NCBI GenBank assembly: GCA_030632035.1 | Contig: DAOVJZ010000110.1 | Span: 1-5,845 of the forward strand | Length of the DNA stretch: 5,845 bases | Origin: Granulosicoccaceae bacterium | GTDB taxonomy: Bacteria; Pseudomonadota; Gammaproteobacteria; DAOVJZ01 | Direction of reading: 5' to 3' | In this document: piece by piece, positions 1 to 5,845 of the stretch | How positions within the stretch are numbered: the stretch's first letter is position 1 | Layout: every line of letters starts with the position of its first letter | The notes under the pieces: model-generated | The model's database searches: none | Told to the model about the DNA's origin: nothing | The model's input: only the letters and a program-made list of their open reading frames with translations | Translations under genes and position numbers: made by a program

Positions 1-921
1 CAGTTGGGGTGTCATGTTTTCAAGTTGTACATCATCAAAATAGTGTTTGAGTACCGCACCACCTGAATTGGAACTGCCACCCACCAGCCAATGTTGACCG
101 AGTGGATGGCTGTATACACCGTGTTCAGGTGAAAATACGGGTATTGTTGAGATGACTTTGATGACTAATGTTGAACCCAGCGAAGTGACGGCCTGTCCGG
201 ATTGATCACAACCGGTTGCGATGAATGAAGCGGTGCTGTCTGTGGTACCACTGACTACAACCACGTTTTTACCGAGTCCGAGTTGTTGAGCGATATGTGG
301 TAACAATGGTGCGATCACGGTACCGGGTTTGACAACTGTGGGTAATGTGACTGGATCGATGTTGAGCGATGATAACCAGTCTGGCCATTCATCGCTGACC
401 GGATCGTAACCGGTCTTGAGTGCATTGTTTTTATCGGTAATATCAAAACGCCCACATAACATGCCATTGATCCAGTCGGTTTGATGAACAATCCGGAACT
501 TTGTTCCAGCATGATGGTTTTGTAACCAGAGCCATTTGGCCAGACCAGACGTGGCACTGTGCACGGCACTGTTGGCAGGTGCCACAGAATTGATTTTATT
601 GGCCTCATTTTTAGCATGACTATCGTTGTACATAAGTGCGGGTGAAATGGGAGCCCCTGCTTTATCGATAGCCAGCATGGTGCCGGAGGTACCATCAACG
701 GCGATAGCACAGATTTCATCATCCGGGATGAGCAGAATTAATGCCTTGAGTACGCCCAGTAGTGTTTGCCACCAGAGCAGGGGATCCTGCTCTATATGGC
801 CACCCTTGTGTTCTGGAGTGGGCAGACTGGTTGAGGTGTCGGCATGGGGTTGGCTGGATTCATCGATGGCAATGGCTCGGATACCTGAGGTCCCTATGTC
901 AATGCCGATGAAGAGCCTCAA
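1..921 (-). CDS. FGGY-family carbohydrate kinase, SePSK/AtXK-1-like (putative D-ribulose kinase), C-terminus outside window
   Basis: Seen: an uninterrupted 307-codon minus-strand frame that runs off the left edge. It begins MRLFIGIDIGTSG, the first phosphate-binding loop (Asp8, Thr11). DGTSGT follows at 76-81, YND at 98-100, HQTDW at 146-150, NNALKTGYDP at 165-174, GTTDS at 225-229 with the likely catalytic base Asp228, SLGST at 247-251 and GGSSNSGGA at 281-289. Known: FGGY kinases transfer phosphate from ATP to sugars through two actin-like domains. This motif set matches, from memory, the cyanobacterial SePSK and plant XK-1 group, reported to act on D-ribulose. Members are about 425 residues, so roughly 120 are missing here. 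The start is TTG at 919-921: an in-frame stop lies upstream at about 953-955, and no later start keeps the phosphate loop. It overlaps the queF stop, suggesting translational coupling. The family call is firm; the substrate is inferred. Confidence 0.9.
   Translation of the reverse strand, partial: MRLFIGIDIGTSGIRAIAIDESSQPHADTSTSLPTPEHKGGHIEQDPLLWWQTLLGVLKALILLIPDDEICAIAVDGTSGTMLAIDKAGAPISPALMYNDSHAKNEANKINSVAPANSAVHSATSGLAKWLWLQNHHAGTKFRIVHQTDWINGMLCGRFDITDKNNALKTGYDPVSDEWPDWLSSLNIDPVTLPTVVKPGTVIAPLLPHIAQQLGLGKNVVVVSGTTDSTASFIATGCDQSGQAVTSLGSTLVIKVISTIPVFSPEHGVYSHPLGQHWLVGGSSNSGGAVLKHYFDDVQLENMTPQL
918..921 (-). other. TTGA stop/start overlap joining queF to the kinase gene
   Basis: Read on the minus strand, these four bases are TTGA. 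TGA (920-918) ends queF and TTG (921-919) begins the kinase. This is the TTG version of the common ATGA overlap used in translational coupling. No good Shine-Dalgarno site precedes the TTG: the nearest purine run, GGAA, lies too far upstream. Kinase translation may therefore depend on ribosomes finishing queF (inference). Confidence 0.7.
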
Positions 922-1307
922 GGTAGAGTAATGGGTTCCGGTGCAGTCCAGGCATCACTCTTGTGTTCTGCCACTACGGTCGTATAAATCCCGCCACGGA
1001 CATTAAATTCAGCCGTCAGTCTCATGAAATGGGGATCGCAGGCCTTGACCAGATCATCGAGAATTTGGTTGGTCACCGCTTCATGAAATGCACCTTCTTC
1101 ACGGAATGACCAAACATAAAGTTTTAATGATTTCAGTTCAATACACTTGGAAGCTGGAACGTATTCTAGGTTAAGTGTGGCGAAATCCGGCTGGCCAGTT
1201 TTCGGGCACAGGCAGGTGAATTCAGGGATCTCAATTCGGATCGTGTAATCCCTGTCAGGTGTCTGGTTTTCAAAGGTTTCCAGCGTTTTACTTGGTTTGC
1301 TTGGCAT
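918..1307 (-). CDS. queF: NADPH-dependent 7-cyano-7-deazaguanine (preQ0) reductase QueF, unimodal type
   Basis: QueF reduces the nitrile of preQ0 to the amine of preQ1 using two NADPH, in the cytoplasmic queuosine tRNA-modification pathway. Seen: 129 residues, the size of the short unimodal (Bacillus-type) enzyme rather than the longer two-domain E. coli form. FTCLCPKTGQPDFA at about 30-43 holds the cysteine expected to form the thioimide (Cys34) and the proton-donor aspartate (Asp41). ELKSLKLY at 56-63 is the QueF NADPH-binding motif, and FHE at 73-75 matches the substrate-binding His-Glu. I chose ATG 1307 because family members typically begin M-x-x-x-PSK-x-LE-x-F, as here, and because the best promoter would put transcription start near 1340. 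An in-frame TTG at 1334 would add nine residues (138 aa) but leave almost no leader. A weak GAGA stands 11 bases before the ATG. The downstream sugar kinase overlaps its stop. Confidence 0.95.
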   Translation of the reverse strand: MPSKPSKTLETFENQTPDRDYTIRIEIPEFTCLCPKTGQPDFATLNLEYVPASKCIELKSLKLYVWSFREEGAFHEAVTNQILDDLVKACDPHFMRLTAEFNVRGGIYTTVVAEHKSDAWTAPEPITLP

Positions 1308-1343
1308 GGTGTTTTCTGTCTCATATTTTTTCAAATCAGGTGT

Positions 1344-1354
1344 TCATATTATGA
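1344..1354. repeat. Small palindrome over the queF -10 element
   Basis: TCATA-T-TATGA is a perfect 5-base inverted repeat around a single central base. It covers the proposed queF -10 box. It could be a half-site pair for a regulator, but AT-rich -10 regions often look symmetric by chance. I can name no regulator for it. Confidence 0.25.
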
Positions 1355-1376
1355 CGAATTCCCATTACACTATGAA
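1348..1376 (-). promoter_or_regulatory. Candidate sigma-70 promoter for queF and the kinase gene
   Basis: On the minus strand, TTCATA (1376-1371; 4 of 6 to the -35 consensus) is followed after exactly 17 bases by CATAAT (1353-1348; 5 of 6 to the -10 consensus). Transcription would start near 1340, giving a leader of about 33 bases to the queF ATG at 1307. The match is by eye only, and AT-rich intergenic DNA gives chance hits. Confidence 0.45.
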
Positions 1377-1410
1377 GCCATATCTACCCAGATTGTTAAT
1401 AATAATTAAA

Positions 1411-1429
1411 ACATCTCATCCAAAGATGT
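1411..1429. repeat. Inverted repeat upstream of smc
   Basis: ACATCT (1411-1416) and AGATGT (1424-1429) form a perfect 6-base inverted repeat with a 7-base loop. It sits 25 bases before the smc ATG, just downstream of the AT-rich run at about 1393-1410 that is the likeliest place for an smc -10 (AATAAT at 1398-1403, with no convincing -35). It could be a small leader hairpin or an operator. It is not a terminator: there is no T-run and no gene upstream on this strand. Confidence 0.3.
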
Positions 1430-1454
1430 CGAACGGGGACCAGAATTTAAAAGC

Positions 1455-4400
1455 ATGCGCCTGAGTACAATCAAACTTGCGGGTTTCAAGTCGTTTGTAG
1501 ACCCAATTTCAATCCATCTGCCAAGTAATCTTATTGGGGTCGTCGGCCCTAATGGCTGTGGTAAATCCAACATTATTGATGCCATTCGCTGGGTAATGGG
1601 TGAAAGCTCAGCCAAGCACCTGCGTGGTGACTCCATGGCGGATGTCATTTTCAGTGGTTCTAATACGCGCAAGCCTATCGGGCAAGCCTCCATCGAACTG
1701 ATTTTTGATAACAGCGATGGCCAGGTTGGTGGTCAGTATGCCAGCTACAGCGAGATTTCGATTAAACGTCAGGTTGGACGTGATGGTATTTCCAATTACT
1801 ACCTGAACAGCACGCGTTGTCGTCGTCGTGACATTGCTGATGTATTCCATGGAACAGGTCTGGGTCCAAACAGTTATTCTATTATTGAGCAGGGTATGAT
1901 CTCACGCGTGATCGATGCCAAACCGGAAGATTTACGTAAACATCTGGAAGAAGCGGCGGGGATTTCAAGATACAAGGAACGTCGTAAAGAAACAGAAACC
2001 CGGATTCGTCATACCAGAGAGAACCTGGATCGTCTGAATGACCTGCGCGAAGAAGTTGAAAAACAACTGGAACGTTTGCAACGTCAAGCCAAGGCAGCTG
2101 AAAAATACAAAATTCTGAAAGAAGAAGAGCGCATTGCCAAGGCGCAGTTGCTTGCCTTGCGTTGGGGCAGTATTAATGAACGTGCCAGCAAGGAAGAACA
2201 ACAAATCAGCGAACAGGAAACAGCACTCGAAGCACAGATTGCAACCCAGCGTCGTATAGAAGCCGATATTGAGACGCAACGTCAGGAGCTGACGGGTGCG
2301 ACTGATGAAATGAACAAGGTGCAGGCATCTTATTACAGCATCGGTTCTGAAATCGCACGTATCGAACAAGAAATTAAACATGCAAATGAACGCAAACAAC
2401 AGCAAGAGGAAGATCTGGGTCAGGTTGAACATGATCTTGCTGATGTACAGACGCACATGGATACCGACAGCACACGTATTGAAGAGCTGAAAGTATCGCT
2501 GGCCGAAATAGAGCCAGAGCGTGAACAAGCAATTGCACGCCAGAAGCAATCAACTGAAGTGCTCGATGGTGTTGAAGGTGATATGCAAGCGTGGATGGAA
2601 GAATGGGAAGCTTTTAACAGGGAACATGCCAACGCAACCCAGACTTCACAAGTACAGAACACCCGTATCGAACATCTGGAACAACAATTACAAGAACTTC
2701 AGGGTCGACTCGCACGTTGCGAGATGGAAGCGGAAACACTGGAAACAGGATCGGCTGAAGAGGCGATGGCCAGTGTTGCAAAACGAATTGAAGAGCGCGA
2801 AGACGAGCTGAAACAGTTGCAAGAGCAGATTCAGGCTTGTAATGACGAAATTAACGAACAGCGTTCAGGTAATACAAACCTTGCCAGTGAACTGGATGAG
2901 GCACGCACTGAATTACAAACAATTCTGGGCCGTCATTCCTCAGTTGAGGCATTACAACAGGCCGCATTGGGTAAAGGTGAAGGCGGCATTATCAACTGGC
3001 TGGAAAAACAAGGCCTGAAAAATTCACCGCGTCTGGCAGAAGAACTCGAAGTAGAGAAGGGTTGGGAAAAGGCAGTTGAAACCGTTCTGGGGCAACACCT
3101 CGAAGCCATTTGTGTAGATGGCATTGATCCAGTGGCTTCTGTTTTGAACACATTAGAAAAAGGTGCGTTGGGTGTGGTTGATATCTCATCTAATGCACAC
3201 AGTGCAAGCAGTGCTAAACAGGATTCTTTATTATCCAAAGTCAGCTCGCGCTGGGATGTTGTGCCACTGTTAAGTGGTGTTTACGTTGCTAATTCCTTGC
3301 AAGAGGCATTGGCCATGCGTTCAAATCTGGGTGCACAGGAATCTGTTGTTACTGCAGATGGTATCTGGCTGGGTAATGGCTGGTTACGTGTGGCGCGTGA
3401 TCCGGATGAAAAGGCCGGCATACTGCAACGTGAACAGCAATTAAAATCACTGGAAGCAGAAATCAAGACCCGTAAGTCGGCTGTAACAGGCATTGAACAA
3501 CGTATGGATGAAGGGAATGCATTATTGCAATCTCATGAAGGCAAGCGTGAACAAGTTCAACGCACTCTTGCAGATACAACACGTCATCATGCCGAACTAA
3601 AATCACAACTGGGCAGTTATCAGGCACAGGTTGAGCATGCTGTGTCACGCAGTACCGATATCCAGAAAGATATTGAAGCCCTGCAAGAGCAAATCAATAC
3701 AGCACAGCAGGAATTAAAATCAGCACGTGATGCTTACGATGAAGCCATTGCGATTATTCGTACCCTTGATGGGAAAAAGGCTGTTCTGGAACAGCAACGC
3801 GATGAGGTGCGTGCTACATTGGAAAAAGCACGTGAACAGGCACATGCAGATAAGGAAACAGCACATGAGATCGAATTAAAGGCTGGTTCCATGCAAACCG
3901 CATTGACTTCCACGCAAGAAAATATCGAACGCATGGAAGGACGTCTGGTGCAATTGACCACCCGTCGTGAAGAACTGCAATCTGCATTAGCGAATGGTGA
4001 AGAGCCAGTTGCAAAACTGAAAGAAGAACTGGCTGTCTCACTGGAACAACGTGTCGGCGTTGAAGCGGAATTATCAAAAGCGCGTGATGCAGTACAAGCT
4101 GTTGAGTTGACTATGAAACAGCTTAATGAAGATCGTCATGCGGCAGAAGAAAAAGTACTGGGTGTGCGTGAACTGCTTGAGAAAATGCGTCTTGGCTGGC
4201 AGGAATTGAACGTACGCCGTGAAACATTAAAAGAACAAATTGATGAATCCGGTTTTGAATTGAAAAAACTGCAAGAAGAAATGCCGGAAGAAGCCAATGA
4301 AAGTGATTGGGCTGAACTAACAGAAAAACTGGATCGTCGTATTAACCGACTGGGCCCCATTAATCTGGCAGCAATTGATGAGTTTGAAGAGCAATCCAAA

Positions 4401-4964
4401 CGTAAAGAATATCTTGATACCCAGTATGCTGACATCACCGAGGCATTAAACACACTGGAGACAGCAATCGAGAAGATTGATCGTGAAACCCGTGCCAAGT
4501 TTAAGGAAACCTTTGATAAGGTGAACAGCGGCGTTCAGAAAATTTTCCCACGCCTGTTTGGTGGCGGTCATGCCCATCTTGAGTTGGTAGGTGATGATTT
4601 GCTGGATACTGGCGTGACGATCATGGCGCGCCCACCGGGTAAACGTGTCAGCTCTATCCAGTTATTGTCTGGTGGTGAAAAGGCACTGACAGCAGTTTCA
4701 CTCGTGTTTGCCATATTCGAGTTGAATCCAGCACCATTCTGTCTGCTTGATGAGGTTGATGCACCACTTGATGATGCCAATGTGGGGCGTTTCTGCGAAA
4801 TGGTGAAAGAGCGTTCCAGTGATACCCAGTTTATTTTTATTACTCACAACAAGATCACCATGGAAATCGCCAATCAGCTGGTTGGTGTGACCATGCAGGA
4901 AGCCGGCGTATCACGTCTGGTAGCGGTAGATGTAGAAGAGGCCGTTGAGCTGGTTGCAGTTTAA
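1455..4964 (+). CDS. smc: Chromosome segregation/condensation ATPase SMC
   Basis: SMC dimerises through its hinge and, with ScpA and ScpB, forms the bacterial condensin that loads on the chromosome, extrudes loops and helps sister origins separate. Seen: 1169 residues, a normal SMC length. The N-terminal ATPase part has Walker A GPNGCGKS at 31-38, an arginine at 57 where the B. subtilis arginine finger lies, and the Q-loop region with EQG at 145-147. A long Glu/Gln/Lys/Arg-rich coiled coil covers about 165-500. The globular hinge covers about 510-660 (VTADG near 632-636). The returning coil runs to about 960, then LGPIN at 966-970 opens the C-terminal head. LLSGGEK at 1070-1076 is the ABC signature, and LLDEVDAPLDD at 1097-1107 is Walker B (Asp1099, catalytic Glu1100) with the D-loop. 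The ATG start fits the family's usual MRLxxIKLAGFKSFVDP opening, although the GGGGA at 1435-1439 is too distant for a good ribosome site. First gene of the plus-strand group. Confidence 0.98.
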   Translation: MRLSTIKLAGFKSFVDPISIHLPSNLIGVVGPNGCGKSNIIDAIRWVMGESSAKHLRGDSMADVIFSGSNTRKPIGQASIELIFDNSDGQVGGQYASYSEISIKRQVGRDGISNYYLNSTRCRRRDIADVFHGTGLGPNSYSIIEQGMISRVIDAKPEDLRKHLEEAAGISRYKERRKETETRIRHTRENLDRLNDLREEVEKQLERLQRQAKAAEKYKILKEEERIAKAQLLALRWGSINERASKEEQQISEQETALEAQIATQRRIEADIETQRQELTGATDEMNKVQASYYSIGSEIARIEQEIKHANERKQQQEEDLGQVEHDLADVQTHMDTDSTRIEELKVSLAEIEPEREQAIARQKQSTEVLDGVEGDMQAWMEEWEAFNREHANATQTSQVQNTRIEHLEQQLQELQGRLARCEMEAETLETGSAEEAMASVAKRIEEREDELKQLQEQIQACNDEINEQRSGNTNLASELDEARTELQTILGRHSSVEALQQAALGKGEGGIINWLEKQGLKNSPRLAEELEVEKGWEKAVETVLGQHLEAICVDGIDPVASVLNTLEKGALGVVDISSNAHSASSAKQDSLLSKVSSRWDVVPLLSGVYVANSLQEALAMRSNLGAQESVVTADGIWLGNGWLRVARDPDEKAGILQREQQLKSLEAEIKTRKSAVTGIEQRMDEGNALLQSHEGKREQVQRTLADTTRHHAELKSQLGSYQAQVEHAVSRSTDIQKDIEALQEQINTAQQELKSARDAYDEAIAIIRTLDGKKAVLEQQRDEVRATLEKAREQAHADKETAHEIELKAGSMQTALTSTQENIERMEGRLVQLTTRREELQSALANGEEPVAKLKEELAVSLEQRVGVEAELSKARDAVQAVELTMKQLNEDRHAAEEKVLGVRELLEKMRLGWQELNVRRETLKEQIDESGFELKKLQEEMPEEANESDWAELTEKLDRRINRLGPINLAAIDEFEEQSKRKEYLDTQYADITEALNTLETAIEKIDRETRAKFKETFDKVNSGVQKIFPRLFGGGHAHLELVGDDLLDTGVTIMARPPGKRVSSIQLLSGGEKALTAVSLVFAIFELNPAPFCLLDEVDAPLDDANVGRFCEMVKERSSDTQFIFITHNKITMEIANQLVGVTMQEAGVSRLVAVDVEEAVELVAV

Positions 4965-4970
4965 AATATT

Positions 4971-4974
4971 GAGG
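4971..4974 (+). promoter_or_regulatory. Ribosome binding site of zipA
   Basis: GAGG lies 10 bases before the zipA ATG, inside the 20-base gap after the smc stop. It is the only clear Shine-Dalgarno match among the three plus-strand genes and it supports the start at 4985. Confidence 0.65.
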
Positions 4975-4984
4975 TTCCTAGAAT

Positions 4985-5614
4985 ATGGATCCATTACGCA
5001 TAGTCCTTGTCCTGATTGGTGCGCTCATCGTCGCAGGGATTGCCTTCTTTGAAATTCGTAAACGTCGTTCTGCGAATAACGCAAGCCAATTATCTGAAAG
5101 AACTGAGCCGACCTTGTCATTTGAAGATGAGGAAGGGATTCTGGATGATGTTGGTGTCTCCTCAGAACAAATAGAATCCGATGCAGAAAATCACAGTGAG
5201 ATTGTGATGCTGAGCATCACTGCACGTAATGACGACTCTTTCGAAGGAACAGAACTGGTTGAAGCGGCAGAAGAGGCTGGTTTGCATTACGGAGCGTGGA
5301 ATATTTTTCATTATCATACCCATGATGATGAAGGCAGGACAAAACCGGTATTTAGCATGGCGAATATAACTGAACCTGGATTTTTTGATATTTCAAAAAT
5401 TACCAGTTTTTCTACTCAGGGTGTGACCCTGTTTATGCAATTACCCGGCCCATTGGCTGCCATGGATGCCTTTGATGAGATGTTATCGGCAGGAAATGCT
5501 ATGGCAGATCGACTGGATGGTGTTTTACAAGATGAACAGCACAAAGAATTGACCCCCACGAATATTGAACACATAAAGGAAAAAATCCTTAATTTTAATA
5601 TTTCAGTTCATTAG
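4985..5614 (+). CDS. zipA: Cell division protein ZipA (FtsZ-binding membrane anchor)
   Basis: ZipA is an inner-membrane division protein whose cytoplasmic C-terminal domain grips the conserved FtsZ tail, tethering and stabilising the Z ring. Seen: 209 residues. One hydrophobic segment at about 5-22 is followed by basic RKRR at 25-28, fitting the family's N-out, cytoplasm-facing topology with no cleavable signal. A short acidic linker covers about 29-71. The ZipA C-terminal domain covers about 72-202, with GLHYGAWNIFH at 99-109, FSMANITEPGFFD at 123-135 and GVTLFMQLPGP at 146-156. The E. coli protein is about 328 residues with a long proline/glutamine-rich linker, so this one is short almost entirely because of its linker; the binding domain is complete. 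It lies 20 bases after smc and 27 before ligA, the order I recall for Pseudomonas. Confidence 0.95.
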   Translation: MDPLRIVLVLIGALIVAGIAFFEIRKRRSANNASQLSERTEPTLSFEDEEGILDDVGVSSEQIESDAENHSEIVMLSITARNDDSFEGTELVEAAEEAGLHYGAWNIFHYHTHDDEGRTKPVFSMANITEPGFFDISKITSFSTQGVTLFMQLPGPLAAMDAFDEMLSAGNAMADRLDGVLQDEQHKELTPTNIEHIKEKILNFNISVH

Positions 5615-5641
5615 CCTGCTTATTCTCATTACAATACCAGC

Positions 5642-5845
5642 ATGAAAGCCATCGAAAAGCGTGTTAATTATCTGCGTTCGCAGATTGAGTATCACAACTA
5701 TCGTTATTATGTGCTCGATGATCCTGAGATACCGGATGCCGAGTATGATCGTCTTTTGCGTGAACTCCAGTTACTCGAAAAAGAACACCCTGAATTAATT
5801 ACAACAGATTCCCCTACCCAACGTGTTGGTGCCAAACCTTTAAAA
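5642..5845 (+). CDS. ligA: NAD+-dependent DNA ligase LigA, N-terminal part (right edge)
   Basis: LigA seals nicks during replication and repair, using NAD+ to adenylate its active-site lysine. Seen: 68 codons, starting MKAIEKRVNYLRSQ and continuing in frame off the right edge. They cover domain Ia, which binds the nicotinamide mononucleotide half of NAD+. YHNYRYYVLDDPEIPDAEYD at 17-36 carries Tyr22, Asp32, Tyr35 and Asp36 at the same numbers as the E. coli NMN-binding residues, with Tyr at the position of E. coli His23. DSPTQRVG follows at 56-63. The full enzyme is about 670 residues, so the adenylation, OB, zinc-finger, HhH and BRCT parts, including the KxDG lysine, lie outside. No ATG, GTG or TTG lies in frame between the zipA stop and this ATG, so the start is well fixed, but there is no recognisable ribosome site. 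Probably co-transcribed with zipA. Confidence 0.95.
   Translation, partial: MKAIEKRVNYLRSQIEYHNYRYYVLDDPEIPDAEYDRLLRELQLLEKEHPELITTDSPTQRVGAKPLK

Noticed and set aside
315..722. A 135-codon minus-strand open frame
   Set aside because: It is the kinase gene read in the wrong frame. The correct frame runs unbroken from 921 to 1 with all FGGY motifs.
626..931. A 101-codon plus-strand open frame
   Set aside because: It is antisense to the kinase N-terminus, whose motifs are unmistakable. The frame resembles no known family.
1308..1347. Possible preQ1 riboswitch in front of queF
   Set aside because: The leader is short and shows no stem-loop followed by an A-rich tail as in preQ1 aptamers. QueF makes preQ1, so I looked, but nothing fits.
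1406..1850. Minus-strand open frames across the smc start
   Set aside because: They are antisense to the SMC Walker A region and have no family resemblance.
1965..2549. A 194-codon minus-strand open frame with a membrane-protein look (rich in Phe and Leu)
   Set aside because: It is antisense to the SMC coiled coil. Glu and Gln codons (GAA, CAA) read backwards as Phe and Leu (TTC, TTG), which produces an artificial hydrophobic protein.
4965..4984. Possible terminator between smc and zipA
   Set aside because: The gap is only 20 bases, with a ribosome site and no hairpin plus T-run.

Overview
This window looks like ordinary core-genome DNA from a gammaproteobacterium, with base composition roughly mid-40s percent GC by eye. 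Three things point there: the gene order smc-zipA-ligA, the presence of ZipA (a gammaproteobacterial division protein), and a true SMC rather than MukB. An SMC in place of MukB argues against Enterobacterales and Vibrionales. The genus cannot be named from this sequence.

Layout. The left side is read on the minus strand. queF (918-1307) encodes a short, unimodal preQ0 reductase of queuosine tRNA modification. Its stop codon overlaps, by the four bases TTGA, the TTG start of an FGGY-family sugar kinase (921 down to 1) whose C-terminus lies outside the window. The kinase most resembles the SePSK/AtXK-1 group of putative D-ribulose kinases. A plausible promoter for this pair lies at 1348-1376. 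Bases 1308-1454 separate it from the divergent right-hand group and hold two small inverted repeats.

The right side is read on the plus strand. It holds smc (1455-4964, chromosome condensation and segregation), zipA (4985-5614, Z-ring membrane anchor) and the first 68 codons of ligA (from 5642, NAD+-dependent DNA ligase). Gaps are only 20 and 27 bases with no terminator visible, so the three are probably co-transcribed. Together they cover chromosome organisation, septum assembly and DNA joining.

I found no mobile element, CRISPR array, RNA gene or sign of an undescribed system. The points worth a second look are modest: the TTGA-coupled queF-kinase pair, a short ZipA with a compact acidic linker, and small sequence symmetries in the divergent promoter region.
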